A stretch of 64,000 nt of DNA, from NCBI RefSeq assembly GCF_029168945.1, contig NW_026870037.1, positions 372,001 through 436,000 on the forward strand, in the 5' to 3' direction. Every line of letters starts with the position of its first letter. The stretch's first letter is position 1. Both the position numbers and the translations under genes were made by a program. This DNA comes from Cannabis sativa (taxonomy: Eukaryota > Streptophyta > Magnoliopsida > Rosales > Cannabaceae). This document shows, in pieces, positions 27,346 to 39,419 of the stretch. The notes beneath the pieces are model-generated. The model worked only from the letters and a program-made list of their open reading frames with translations. It did no database searches and was not told the DNA's origin.

Positions 27346-27828
27346 TCATTCCACCTTTCTTTGGAACCACTTGCACCGGCTAACCCACTTACTATCTGAA
27401 ATAGGATAAGCAACTCCAGCATCCAACCACTTAACTACTTCTTTTCTGACAACTTCTTTCACGGGTGGATTGAGTCTTCGTTGAGCGCCAATTGTCGGTT
27501 TGGCATTGTCTTCCATGAGAATTCGATGCATCACTGTTGAAGGACTGATTCCTTTGACATCACCTAGTGTCCAAGCGATGGCCTTATTATGAGCTCGGAG
27601 TACCCTCGAAGTCTATCGGTTTCCACATCGGAGAGAAGTTTAAACACCATCGGGTGACTTTTTATCTTGACCCAAAAACTCATACCACAAGTGACTGGGA
27701 AGCACCTTCAATTCAAGTTCTGGAGGCTTTTCAGTAGATGGCTTTAGCTCTTTTGGAACTGCTCCCAATTCCTCAAAATATCTTCTGTTCAAGGGCCCAT
27801 AGGAATCAAGCCACTTCACGTAACCCAT
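27346..27828 (-). pseudogene. Athila-type PR-RT linker and RT N-terminus (fragmented)
   Basis: Two open pieces are visible. 27828-27640 (GYVKWLDSYGPLNRRYFEEL) is typical of the linker region after protease. 27534-27346 (MHRILMEDNAKPTIGAQRRL, then PVKEVVRKEVVKWLDAGVAY) is the conserved start of Ty3 RT. They are separated by stops, and a further frameshift follows the SDSKWVS motif. Confidence 0.8.
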
Positions 27829-27834
27829 GACCTC

Positions 27835-28740
27835 TTATCCCTCTTGCTCCGTCAATTCATCTTCGGTTAAACTTAGTTCAAGAGGATCATCTAGCAGATT
27901 TTTCTCACCCACAATTTCATCAATCAAGTCAATGAAGAAACAGTTATCACTTGCCTTTGGGTACGTCATAGCCTTTAGCACATTAAAGACCACTTCTTCT
28001 CCTTGGACTCTCAACTTTAATTCACCCTTCTGAACATCGATCAAGGCTTGGCCAGTTGCCAAGAATGGTCTCCCAGGAATGATTGGGACATTGCTATCTT
28101 CTTCCATATCCAAAATGATGAAATCAGCTGGAAAGATGAACTTGTCAACTTTAACTAACACATCCTCAATGACTCCTCTAGGATGGGCTAGTGATCGGTC
28201 CGCCAATTGGAGAGTTACTGTTGTTGGCTTTGCTTCACCCAGCTGCAATCTTTTAAACACTGATAGAGGCATCAAGTTAATGCTGGCTCCCAAGTCACAA
28301 AGTGCATTTATTCCTTCAATTCTCCTGATAGTACAAGGAATAGTGAAACTCCCTGGATCTCTGAGTTTGGGAGGGAGTTTCTTCTGTAGAATGGCGCTGC
28401 ACTCTTCAGTTAGAGCCACTGTCTCATAATCCTCCATCTTTCTCTTCTTTGACAGAATTTCCTTCATAAACTTCACATAACTTGGCATCTGCTCTAAAGC
28501 TTCAGCAAAGGGAATGTTAATGTGAAGTCTTTTGAAGACTTCTAAGAATTTGGTGAACTGCTTGTCTAGGCTTGAATTTCTAAGCCTTTGAGGGTAGGGT
28601 ATTTTCACATGGTGATCACTATTAATTGGTGGAGACTGTTGTGGTTGTGTTGGGCTGTCAGTAGCCTTCTCTGATGTGGGTGTTGGTGTTGGCATTGGTT
28701 GAGCTTCGTTCTCCTTTTCTCCATTCGCTAGTTGTGGCAT
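27835..28740 (-). pseudogene. Athila-type aspartic protease region
   Basis: A 301-codon open frame carries a Pro/Thr/Gln-rich N-terminus, then YPQRLRNSSLDKQFTKFLEV, SYVKFMKEILSKKRKMEDYE and the protease active-site block NALCDLGASINLMPLSVF. This is D-L-G-A-S in place of the usual D-S/T-G-A, as is common in Athila elements. VPIIPGRPFLATGQALIDV follows. The protease processes the Gag-Pol polyprotein. The frame ends at a TGA at 27835. It is separated from gag by several stops between 28741 and 29039, a zinc-knuckle-poor, Asn/Gln-rich region. Confidence 0.88.
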
Positions 28741-29039
28741 TTCAGGACCATCATAATTTTTACCGCTTCTCAGGGTAATTGCTTTGCAGTTTTCTTTGGG
28801 GTTTACTTCAGTTGTGCTAGGCAGATTCCCTTGAGGACGGGTTGCTACTTGAGTTGCTAGTTAGCCCATCTGTGTCTGCAGGTCTTTGATTGAAGATCAG
28901 TTTCATTCATGAATTGAAGCAATAAATCTGTTTGCAAACTAGAATTTCCACCAGAGGTTTGTTGCTGATTAAACTATTGGTTCTGATTCTGGTTCTGATT
29001 TCGTTGCTGATAGAACCCACTGTTTCTTCGGTTATTACC

Positions 29040-30158
29040 CTAGTTAAACCCATCATTATTGTTGTTATTCTGTGAATAATTTCCAATGGCTTTAGCTTCA
29101 TCCATTGGCAAATCATCCACATCTGCTTGACACTCTGAAAAGTGATGACTTCCTCCACATAACTCACAAACAACTTGGGCTTGTTTAGCTTGCCCTGCAA
29201 TTAGCTTTGTCAATGCCTCAACCTGAGCTGTCAACTTTGTGATGGCATCAACCTCTAACACACCAGCTACCTTCTTTGATTGACTCCTTTCAGTTGGCCA
29301 CTGCTGATTGTTTAGAGCCATCTCCTCCAATAGATCATAAGCCTCATTAGCACTCTTTCTCATAAAGGCTCCACCAGCTGCTGCATCTATTAGAGTTCTA
29401 GTGTTTCCTACCAACCCATTGTAGAAGTTGTGGACCAACATCCACTTCTCTATACCATGATGAGGGCACTTTCTGATCAGATCTTTAAACCTCTCCCAAG
29501 CCTCATGGAGAGATTCATTATCTTGTTGGCAGAAGTTGTTAATTTCTCCTCTCAGCTTTGCAGACTTGGCTGGAGGAAAGAACTTTGACAAGAATTTCGT
29601 TGCCAGATCATTCCAGGTGGCAATAGAGTTGGGTGGCAAGGAGTTTAGCCAACTCTTGGCTCGTTCTCTAAGAGAGAATGGGAACAGTCTTAGTCGAATA
29701 GCATCATCACTAACTCCACTAACTTTAAAAGTTTCACAAAGTTCCATGAAGTTAGAGAGATGCAGGTTAGGATCTTCGAAGGGAGGCCACCAAACGGGCG
29801 AAGACTGCACCATTTGAAGTATGGCAGGTTTGATCTCAAAGTTGTTCGCATCCACTGCCGGTGGCCTGATACATGACTGCACTCCCGTCAGAGTAGGGAG
29901 AATATAATCTCTCAAGCTGCGGCCATTAGCTTGATCTTCCACGGCGCCACCATTATTACCGTTATTACCTCCGTTGTTTGCAGCATTAGCATTCACATTA
30001 GCAGCCATGATTTCTGAAGTTTCAGCAGTTGCTGAAACTCCTTCTTGCCTCTTGTTCTTTCGGTTTCTCCTACAAGTTTTCTCGATTTCAGGATCAACTG
30101 GTAATATGACAGCGTGTCCTTGACGACGCATACACTTAGGATTCCTGAAATGGATCAC
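29040..30158 (-). pseudogene. Athila-type gag (372-codon open frame)
   Basis: The first ATG after the 5' leader is at 30158 ([20 protein letters not shown]). A basic stretch ([12 protein letters not shown]), an Asn-rich linker and the capsid core follow. The core contains [20 protein letters not shown], then [40 protein letters not shown] and [21 protein letters not shown] single [13 protein letters not shown] zinc-knuckle-like motif is near residue 345. Gag forms the particle that packages element RNA. The frame stops in the Asn-rich tail and is not connected in frame to protease. It is labelled pseudogene because the element as a whole is disrupted, although the gag frame itself is intact. 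Confidence 0.9.
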
Positions 30159-30256
30159 GAAAATATTGCAAGAAAAAGGTTAGAAAAATCAGCAAGAGAA
30201 AAATATACCAAAGTAGAAGTTAGTATAATTTTGTGTAATATTAATCTTTAAACAAT

Positions 30257-30274
30257 TCCCCGGCAACGGCGCCA
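30257..30274 (-). other. Athila-type primer binding site
   Basis: On the minus strand, just inside the 5' LTR end, lies TGGCGCCGTTGCCGGGGA. From family knowledge this sequence is typical of Athila elements and is attributed to priming by tRNA-Asp. A six-base spacer separates it from the LTR terminus. It fixes the transcription direction as minus. Confidence 0.85.
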
Positions 30275-30280
30275 AAAACT

Positions 30281-33200
30281 TGTTACGATTTTTATGTTTA
30301 TTACGCAAGTGTACGCAATCAAGTAGTATCTCACGCAAGTGAGGTCGAACCACAAAGAATTGGATTAAATACTACTAAATTATACTTATGATTCTATTTG
30401 GTAAAATAATAAGTTTGCAATTTGAAAGTAAATAACTCAGAAAATTAAAGAGAAAATAAACAAAGATTAATCAAGATGAGAGATTAGGGAGGTGAATCCT
30501 GTTGATAAGCTACCAAAGTTAATACCTAATTGCTATCCTTATCTCAATGTGAATGACAGATTATAAATTAACCTAACTCTTTTCAGATCTTTTAGGTTCT
30601 AAATGATGTATTCTCTAATTAACTTCTTAATTAAATCAACACAAAATCAGCATTAAGCAATAATCTATCACTGAGGCTATGTAAATACTTTCGTTTCACA
30701 TCAAAACCTAGACTATTTAAATTTTAGCATTCTCAATTCTCACTTTTCAGATTTCGAATTGAGATCATTGAACATGTAAAAGGTGATCAAGCTTGCACAT
30801 GGAATTAAACACAAATAAAGATAGTATTCACACATAAGATGAATGAATGGTAATTATTTATTAACTAGGCATAAACTTAAACAACATTCATCATCCTCCC
30901 TTATTGGGAAATTTAGTTCATAATAACTCTAAAAACATCCATGATTAATTTAGAAACAAAAACAAACATAAAGAAGAATTTAAGGGTAAAAGAAAGAAAC
31001 TAGAAGGTGATATCGCTCCGGGTCTTCAAGATAGCTTTCTCTCCACTTGCCTCCACTATTTAGGTCTATTTCCGCTTAATTCTGACCTTCAGTGTCGTAT
31101 TCCTTATATAGGGATGAGTAGTGTGCCTCCAATTGAGAGAAAAATCAAAATTAGGTCAAAACCACGACGTCCGTACCAAGTCGCGACTAGCCCTTAAGCT
31201 GGTCGCGACTACAGGCAAACCTCAAAAATCGAAGGTTCTGCCAAACCTCGAAGTTGCGACCAGGGTCGCGACCTGGCTCTCATGAAGTCGCGACTACTGT
31301 AGCTTCTGGAACCGAATTTTCCAACTTTTTTTTCAGTTTATCCTAGTTTTTCGCCATTTGACTGAATTTGAACTTTAACACTCCGGGACCCTAAAATAAT
31401 GAAAATCAAGCGTAAAACTACTCCAAAAGACACCAATAGACGAGATAATGCTAACTTTAAATACCCGACACATAGGCTAATTATATGTAATATCCAGTAC
31501 AAGTATATTATTTTTGGTATATTATTGTGTGTTTTGATATGTTATTGTTGCATTAAATAAAATATGAATATTATTGGTATTTGCTAAGTACAATTATATA
31601 GTTAATTAGATTAAGTATTTATTTAATATTAATTATATTAGAGAATAAGTTATTAGTAAATAGTTGTATGATTAAGTGATAAGATTTGTTATACATGTAA
31701 TAAGAATATAGATAAAAATTAGTATACTATTTTATACGTATAGGTTTATTAAATAAATAAGACTAGTGGTATTTATAATAGGAATATATATATTTTGTAT
31801 AAGCTTGATAATAAAATATATATATATATATTTGTAAAGGTTATAGTAATAGATGAATAGAGAGAGGGACACGTGAGAGTGAGAGAAGAATGGGGAAGTT
31901 AGTTTAAGATATTTGACTTAGTTGAATTTAAATTTAAATTATGAGGAATTTTATATTAGTAATTAATCAATATTTTATTCCTTAAAAAAAAAAAAGGTAT
32001 AGCTGAGTTTAAATTTTAAATTCCTAGATTTTATCTAATCAGTTGAATATATACGATATGGTTTTACCATTCAATGAAACGATGAACACAAATTTCATTC
32101 TCTACTTCTTTCTCTCCACTTAGATAATTCCTAAATCTCTCATAGCCTCTATCACACCAAATTACAGCATAGCATAAATTGAAGCCTCTATCACAATATT
32201 CAATTTCTAAGGTAAAAACTTTTACTGTCTCTTAATGTTGGGGTTGGATGTAGGTTTTTCGTAAGTATGTTTTATTTTCGTTTTCAGAGAAATAGGTTTT
32301 CATAAAACTACCATATCTCTCTCCTCGTATGTCTGTTTTCAGTGATCTAGGTACCGTTTTAAAGATAATTTAATGTTCTACATTTTTCATGAAGAAACTC
32401 TTTCCTAATTCTGATTATTTCGATGTCAAAAAATTCATGTTTTACACTGACTGTCGAATTATAGTTTTTTAAATTTCTTTTTGATATTGTCATAGTAAAA
32501 GTGTGATGTCTCTCTCGATATCTATTATTTTCAAGCGATTCTTATACTGTTAGATAGATAATTCAATAATCCATATTTTCTTTGAAGAAACCTTTCCCTA
32601 ATTCGGAGTTCTTACCAGTCAAAAGTTAGTATCTTTACTCGGTTATGATATTTCGTTTTAAGTTTTAATTCAGAAAAAGTGTCTTCAGTAAAAATTCAAT
32701 ATCTCTCTCACTTTTAATCCATTTTAAAAGATCTTTATCTCGTTTTAAAGCTTAGAAAAATAGCTACATTTTTTATGAAGAAAGTATTGTCTAGATCGGG
32801 GTGTAACTATTTTTAAAACTTTTATTTTTGGGCTATATTCAGAAATCGGCATGATCCAGGATTTTAAAGAAACTGTTTTGAGAAAACATGCATAACTCCT
32901 AGGTTATAGCTCCGATTTTGATGATCTTTATACCGTTAGAAAGGTCTTTCAATTAACTAAAAACTTTGTGAACAGTAGGACTTCTAATTCAAACGTTTTA
33001 TAAGTCAAATTCTAGGCTAAAGTTGCTGTACAGTAAGAGTAATAAATATATTGAGTTTATCGGTGGACTAAGGGTTTCATTAAATGTTATAGGGCCTAGA
33101 AGGTATCGTAGGAGTTAATTACAGCGGAGTTGAGGTAAGGAAAATAATTATACTTTATACTTGCTTTTATATGGCTTGAGTACCTAGTATGACTGCTTGA

Positions 33201-33934
33201 ATAAATTGTATTGAAATTGTGAAATGTGATAGTTTCGGTGAAATATTAGTGTTTTGTCGATGGATTGTATATGGCTGTTTAATCATGTTACAGTAATTCG
33301 GAAGTGGTTGGAAACCACACATGTATGGTGATGTGGTAAGTGAGGCAGTGTACGTAAGGGTGCAATCTGGTTATTGGTACTGCGTTACGGTTAAGAACGT
33401 AAGACACTCCCGATTTGTATGGAAGCTGGAGTGTGATTGTGAGTCTGAGTGTGTGGTATTTCAGTATTTGTGTGGCTGCCTCTATTTATACTTATGATTA
33501 GGTTGTTGTATGTTTGATGTATATGTTTGTGCTATGATGTGTGAATGCTGGTACATAGTATTTTATTTTTCCTTACTGGGCTTTGCAGCTCACCCCTTAT
33601 TTACCTCCTATGTGCAGATAAGTAAGCCTGTAAGCTTTCGGTGACAAGTTGAGTCTGGGCAGCATGGGGTGTATCTCGTGTGATCATGTAACTGCGTGTG
33701 GTCTTGGCCATCTTCCGCTGAAAGTTTTTTTTTTTTAATTTATTAAACTTATCGAGGATGTTGTCGTTTAAATTTTCTATTACTTTTCCCTAAGTGGTAA
33801 TACTTTATTTTCAACTGGGTACCCATGTTTTGAAAATTGTTTTTTTTTAATAAAGGCAACATTAGTATCTTAACGCCAGTTTATTTATGGCATCTTATTT
33901 TATATAAGTAAGGGCGTTACATTATAACCTAACA
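30281..33934 (-). repeat. Athila-type 5' LTR, interrupted by a solo LTR
   Basis: The LTR-derived pieces are 30281-31485 and 33922-33934, including the duplicated TTATA. It is collinear with the 3' LTR and keeps four exact GTCGCGAC octamers (about 31180-31295). The insertion falls about 15 bp from the LTR's outer end, where transcription-control sequence of the U3 5' edge would lie. Confidence 0.92.
31486..33921 (+). mobile_element. 2.4 kb solo LTR nested in the Athila 5' LTR, TSD TTATA
   Basis: This 2436-bp unit runs from TGTAATATCCAGTAC to AGGGCGTTACA. Exact TTATA lies at 31481-31485 and 33922-33926, after which the Athila LTR resumes. The end style (GGGCGTTACA) and a tttactgggctttgcagctcacc-like block near 33590 fit chromovirus-type Ty3 LTRs; that lineage call is an inference. 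No internal domain is present. The sequence is otherwise AT-rich and non-coding. Confidence 0.9.
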
Positions 33935-34971
33935 ACTACCTAAAAAAGGACATGCCGTTTTTCTGTGTCTTGCACCAGTAAAAACGGTAGGCTGTTTCTA
34001 CAGAAATGGCCTGCCGTTTTTCACTGCAGAAAAACATAGGTACCCTAAAACGATCTAAATCTACCCCAAAACATACCACAAGCTCCAGAACACCTAATTG
34101 AGGATCAATAAACATATACCAACTGAAAATTTTATAATCAAGCTACTAAAATTAAAATCACCATTAAAGGGTCATTTTTGAGCTTAAAAGCTCCATACTA
34201 GCTTAAACACTACCATAGCCACAAAAACCAGCTTGAACCAACTTGAATAATCAAAAATCAATAAAAGGAAGTACTCTAAAACAAACTCGTACCGCACAGA
34301 TAGAAAACCCTAGAAATCATATATGCTTGAAACCTTACTTTAACTAAGGAAAACAAAGGAAAAAGACTTGCGTTGATTAACACTTGTGAGTCCTACACAA
34401 TCCTTGCTAAATCACCAAGAAAAGAAGAGACAAGAATCGGGTTTCTTCATTGGTTCTAAGGGAGGTCGAATGAGAGGCTTGGAGAAAGAGTATACTTGAT
34501 TTTTTTTTTCTAATTTATCTTTCTTTAATTTCACTAACTAAGATAATTCAACAAATAACTAAAACTAATTAAAATAATGGCCAGCTGCCAACAATAGGAA
34601 AAGCCACATATACATGCCATGAAAATGACCAAAATGTCTCCACTAAAACTTTAGAAAGGAAAAATGGCTTACAGGTAAAATAGTCCAAAACTTTAATCCC
34701 GCCTACTCCTGACATTCTAAACGTCTATCTAGCTCATCCTGCTATTCTAAAAATACTAAACCATGATAAAGTGACTCTATAGGCCATACGCCGTATTCCA
34801 CTGTTACCGGACATAAAAAATATGAAAACGTAAAATTCATATATAATATAAATAGCTTATCTAGAATTCAAATATATCTCCATATTTATGAAATAATAAT
34901 TAAAAGTCTACTTTTAAAATTAGACCCTAATTATCTACTAATTCTCACAATAAAACTAAGCGGTCACTACA

Positions 34972-35768
34972 TAATGTCAGCAAAACAACATCCTCAACTC
35001 ATTGAATTACTTCTTCTCCTTATCAATAGTTGTTATCTGTGATTTTGGATAGATGATGCGTGGGCCCTTACAAAGGCCCATTACCTAGCCAAAGTGGACA
35101 AAGTACCCAACCCGTCTACCAAGAACAGACAAAATCAGACAGCTAGTCTAGTCCACGCATTGCTCCTTAGTGATGAATCCGGATGTGAGGTCTTGGATAA
35201 TGATTTTACACTTAATATGATAACAACATGAATTTAAGGAGGATACCCTCAGAAGTCATCCGAGAATAGAATATGAAAGGGCGTTTGGGACCACTTGCCG
35301 TCTCGGAGGTTGCCTACATGGCACTCCTCTAACACGATCTACAAAAATTTAACGACTTGTCTCACCTATCAGACATTGGAAAGTAACACAAAGAAAAAGG
35401 AAATCACCTTTTTGGGCGGACACCCACTATTTTGACATCCTTTTCTCCCAACAACGCATCACGCCTCACCTGTCACTGTCAATAGTACGACCGTATACAA
35501 AAGGCAACTCAATTTAACTGAGGCCTCACCTACCCAATCCAATAGGTCAAATTATACAAATAAATAAATGTATTTTACCCCATAAGTGGATCTTGTTGCA
35601 TAAATCACTTTAATGGACCCGAATCCGTCTTACCCATCAAGAATATGTGCATATAAATATGGCATTATTGCTCAATACAAAGGGTTTGATTCTCTTGGTT
35701 CATGACTAAAAAATACATTATAAACTCTATAATCAAGAGATTAATAACAGTGACTCATGAACTAAGGC
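34972..35768 (+). mobile_element. Probable Tat-type LTR fragment
   Basis: The segment has a TATA box (gcatataaatatggc near 35650). Downstream is an R/U5-like region ending gattaataacagtgactcat...actaaggc, the usual style of Tat-lineage LTR 3' halves. It stops abruptly at 35768, where a TGTAACGCCC LTR end begins. The left boundary is unclear. No coding sequence is present. Confidence 0.45.
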
Positions 35769-36334
35769 TGTAACGCCCTACTAGCTAAGGCACGTTACAG
35801 TGTTTAACTAATTTCTTGTGCCAACCTTCGCTAATTAAAAGGTTTTAACATAAATGTAGGTTAACAAAACTTTTGTAATAAATAAAACTATAATAAACAT
35901 AAAATACTCTTACAAAATATTTATAATCCAGGATCCCAAAATCTATTTATAAAACATACATAATAGATACAAATAACCAAAAGCTATCGTCTAGCGATAT
36001 AATCAAAATATCACGTCAGCAATGTCCCGAGATCGTAACTCTCTAAGCTTAAACGACTGGATATGTACAATCTTCATCAAGCTCATGTCTAGTATCAAAA
36101 TGAATTAAATAAAATCTTTGTAATTATAGTAGAAATTACAGAATAAAGATTATAATTTCCACTAAAAATATATTATTTAAGCGGTCACTTTTTAATTTAA
36201 TAAATAATAAGTATTAAATTATATTTCTCAATAAAAAATACTAAATCCATCACGATTATATTTTCATCAATATATGTTTTTTCAAACATTAAAAGATAAT
36301 CTCAATTGAAAAATAAGTATATAATCGTACTACA
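35769..36334 (-). mobile_element. Internally deleted chromovirus-like LTR
   Basis: It begins TGTAACGCCCTACTAGCTAAGGC, matching the LTR start at 17380 with a few differences. It contains gatatgtacaatcttcatc as in that LTR, then jumps to an aagcggtcac block and ends near cgtactaca. The middle of the LTR is missing relative to the ~1.9 kb relative. No flanking target duplication was found. Confidence 0.6.
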
Positions 36335-36389
36335 TATATATGCAAATTGTATAATTTTAGATGCATACACTACATATATTACACATTTC

Positions 36390-36800
36390 ATGGGGACATG
36401 GCCAAACCACCATCCTAAAGTACCTATGCCCCTACTTCTATACAACATAACAACACTAAATTTGCCCCGATGACTCGTACTTTTTATATCTTATTGAGAG
36501 ACGGTGTCTCGAATATGGTACAACTTACGCCAATACCAGCTAGCATCAACTTTAACTTAATACCTCTAAAAGTCTTGTCCCTTCAAATAAATATTGTTGA
36601 TGGTATGGCCACACCACCTCTTAAAGTACCTCCACCCTTGCTTCTATACAACATACCCACACTAAATTTGCCCCGATGACTCGTACTTTCTATATTTTAT
36701 TGAGAGAAGGTATCTCTAATGCATCACAACTTACACTAATACCAACTTGCATCAACTTTAACTTAATAACTCTAGAAGTCTTGTCTTTTCAAATAAGTAT
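36390..36800 (-). repeat. 206-bp tandem duplication within the LINE C-terminus
   Basis: The block ttgccccgatgactcgtact occurs at about 36461 and again 206 bases later. The upstream landmark cttctatacaacata and the downstream landmark catcaactttaacttaat share this spacing. The copies differ at several positions, so the duplication is old. It creates the paired plus-strand frames starting at 36470 and 36676, which are shadows of the LINE on the other strand. Confidence 0.85.
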
Positions 36801-37915
36801 TGTTGATCCACTTGATCCAAAGAGGGTCTTGTTTTTGACTAATAGCCTAAACATATTTGGCTATTATAACTTTGTTCTATTTTGCTCATTCACCATAGCC
36901 CAAACCCCCATAAGCTTTGGGTAAGCAAACTTTATCACACAAAGTAAGGTGCAACTTACTCCTCAAGCCGTCGTGTTCCCAAAGGAAACACACACAAATT
37001 TTATCCACCTATTTGACAATACTTTGAGGAAGCAAAAATAGACTTATCCAATAATTTTTAAGTCTTAACAAACCTGAGTTGATGGGTTGAGATTTACCTG
37101 CATAATAGAGGTGAAGACTTTCCCAAGTGTGAAGTCTTAGCTTGATCTATTTTTAGAATGATGCAACAATCATCTGCTTTCCACTTAGTTGGTCTCAAAG
37201 AAACCCCAAGGTAATTGAGAGGAAACAACCCCTTTTCAAAATGAAGAATCTGTAGTAAGCTTTGTTTTTCCCACTGAGAAACGCCTCTAAAGTAAACTTG
37301 GAATTTACTTTTATTTGCCAGTAGGCTAGTGTTGATGTAGAATCCTCAAATATATCCTTGATACATTGCACCGAGCCCTTTTGAGCTTTACAGAAGGTGA
37401 TTAAATCATCCACAAAGCACAAAATTAATAATTTTCAAACTCTTGCACATTGGATGATACCTGAAGTTCTTGTCTCTTGCTCTGAATTGTAACAACTGGG
37501 CGAGATACTCCATAATAATGACAAATTAAAGGACAGATATAAGGTCACCTTGTCTTAACCCTTTTGCACCTTGAAGCCTTGTTGAAATCTTCCATTCATC
37601 ATGCATCAAAGTATAAGAAGTACCTTTGAGACAAACCATAATCTACTGTATGAATCGAGTTGGGAATCGAAGACAGTTCAACAACCTTTCTAAAGAAAAC
37701 CAATAAACTGTATCATATGCTTTGCTAAGATCGATCTTCATAACACATCTTGAAGAGAAATTTTTCCTATTGTAGTTCTTGATTAGGTCTTGGAAGATGA
37801 GAATGTTATGGGAAAGTGACACATTCTTAACAAAGACTCCTTGATTCTGATTAATAAGATTAGGCAGAACTTCTGCAAGCCTGCTGGCAATTTTCAAAGC
37901 TTGTTACATAGCTTA
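36390..37915 (-). pseudogene. LINE (non-LTR retrotransposon) reverse transcriptase, 3' half
   Basis: The minus strand reads through typical plant L1-type RT blocks. These are SRLAEVLPNLINQNQGVF with SLSHNILIFQDLI (37895-37800), the KIDLSKAYDTVYW motif (canonical KxDxxKAFDxVxW), and the catalytic box CFVDDLITFCKAQKGSV (canonical F-A-D-D). A C-terminal zinc-binding-RVT region follows (KVCLPKAYGGLGYG, then a W-I-K-W-I-N-N-T-Y-L block near 36800). Frameshifts and stops are frequent, so it is dead. The 5' half (gag-like ORF, endonuclease) and any poly(A) tail were not found. The C-terminal portion is tandemly duplicated. Confidence 0.85.
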
Positions 37916-39214
37916 GCTGCAAGGGAAATGTTGGGACCATATCTATCTGTATCACTCGGACTGCACTATCAGTCTCCTAGATTTCTTTCCGTTTGACTCA
38001 TCAGAACATAGCAAATTAGCATCCTTTTTTCTATTGCTAGTTTTGTGAAATCCTTTCGTGCTTATAATTTCAAGTTTGTAGCTAGTGATTCGTGTTGGTC
38101 TAAGTATGTTGGTGAATTCACTAATATAACACTGTTCCTAGTTGAATAATATTCGCCACGTACCCCTGTAACGTATATAATATAAATAATAATAAATACC
38201 AAGTTCTTTTTAGATCAATTGAGTAGTTGACTTATATAGAGATATATACAATGGCAAAACAAATTGAATAACACTATAAACGATTCTTGATTGATTATTC
38301 TAAATCATTGTTTTTACGAACAGAAAAAACTGCTAGGTAAAATTAAGGATGTTAATTGCACACATTTAATGTTTTTAGGTCTAGTATGTAATGGATCTGA
38401 TTGAATCCATCAAATCAAGAAAAAAGAGTAAAGTTTTTATGTTATTTTATTCTATATAAAGTGTGGTTATATAACCGAATTCTTGGTTTATGAGAAATTA
38501 TTGGGTGATTTTTTTTTTTTTAAAAAAAAAAATTTATTCAAAAATAATAATTTTTTTTAGCTGAGGTTAAATTCAAAAAATACCATTGACCATTGACCGA
38601 CTCTAATGTTTTTATTCTGATTTACCCTCTAATATTTTTAAATAATTAATTATATATAAAAACGAAAAGAAATAATTAAATTCGAAGCTATCCTTCCATT
38701 CGTTCCTCGACTGAAGGGTTTTAAGATCTGGTTTATATACGAATGTTGTCTCTTTTTCGTTCCGCTACTAATAACTGAGGGGCTATCATCATTGCTTTCA
38801 CTGCTGTGTGTCTGGTTTGGTTTGTCCATTGTTTTAGAGAGATTTGTTAGTGCATAGTAAGTGCTTGATAAAAGTAGTCAGAAAAATTAGTGGGAAAAAA
38901 GAAGGGAAATGCAAAGGTGGTCAAGGTTTAATATGCAATTCTCATGCATTATTATCTTAAATTAGGATTTTATGAGTGCTTCAAGAAAATATATTCGTCT
39001 CCATAGGCTATAAGTAAATAATTTGTCCTGGTAATGCTTAAACACACAAGTAGTACACATACAACATACACAAAATTCACTATCATTTTATTGGAAAAAT
39101 ATGTCCACTATTATTGTTTTTTGTTTTATTATAATTCTTCTTTTTAGTATGAAATTTCTTGAAAAGTATTCAAAAGATTGCCCTGATTTAAATATATTTA
39201 TGATAACAGTTGTC
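37916..39214. other. Intergenic, non-coding
   Basis: No gene is supported. A less AT-rich patch at 38680-38850 looks like it could be an old exon or leader, but no conserved frame was found. Long A/T runs lie at 38509-38535. Confidence 0.4.
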
Positions 39215-39222
39215 CCCGACAA

Positions 39223-39419
39223 CAGGGCCGGCCCTGAAATGTAGTGGGCTATAGGGTAAAAATTATTTTTTGGGCCCTCATTTAGAAAAAAAATGGTATT
39301 TTTCAAAATCAGCAAAAAAAATTGTGTAATTTTAAAAGGGCAAAATTTTTATTTTGGGCCCCTGGATTAGGTGGGCCCTAGGCACAAGCCTAGCCCGCCT
39401 ATGCCCAGGGCCGGCCCTG
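39223..39419. mobile_element. 197-bp hAT-type MITE, TSD CCCGACAA
   Basis: Perfect terminal inverted repeats CAGGGCCGGCCCTG occur at both ends; each is itself nearly palindromic. An exact 8-bp duplication CCCGACAA flanks them (39215-39222 and 39420-39427). The interior is GC-richer than the surroundings, with repeated tgggccc words. The perfect TSD suggests a fairly recent insertion. Confidence 0.93.

Larger units (their letters stand above)
20147..33934 (-). mobile_element. Athila-type Ty3 retrotransposon, TSD ACTAC
   Basis: This is a full-structure minus-strand element. Its 3' LTR is at 20147-21372 and its 5' LTR at 30281-33934, the latter interrupted by a 2.4 kb solo LTR. Both LTRs end TGTTAGG...CGTAACA on the minus strand. 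ACTAC flanks the element at 20142-20146 and 33935-33939. In minus-strand order it carries PBS, gag, protease, reverse transcriptase, RNase H, integrase, an extra ORF and a PPT. The PBS type, the extra 3' ORF and the gag/PR style fit the Athila lineage. Coding frames are mostly open but contain stops and frameshifts, so it looks relatively young but non-autonomous. The LTRs differ by scattered substitutions and small indels. Confidence 0.93.
17380..34971 (-). mobile_element. 5' LTR of a chromovirus-like Ty3 element, split by nested insertions
   Basis: Plus-strand ends are TGTAACACCCTACTAG (17380) and AGCGGTCACTACA (ending 34971). Read on the minus strand, the LTR begins TGTAGTGACCGCTTAG and ends GGGTGTTACA. 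The LTR-derived pieces are 17380-17852, 19713-20146 and 33935-34971, roughly 1.9 kb once the two insertions (17853-19712 and 20147-33934) and their duplications are removed. The piece at about 33950-34020 repeats a (g)cctgccgttttt word. The 3' half of this element is not present on the left, so no TSD can be tested. A deleted relative is at 35769-36334. Confidence 0.8.

Noticed and set aside
31486..33921. Possible long non-coding RNA gene or full element
   Set aside because: It has LTR-type termini, an exact TSD and no internal domain or second LTR, so it is best explained as a solo LTR.
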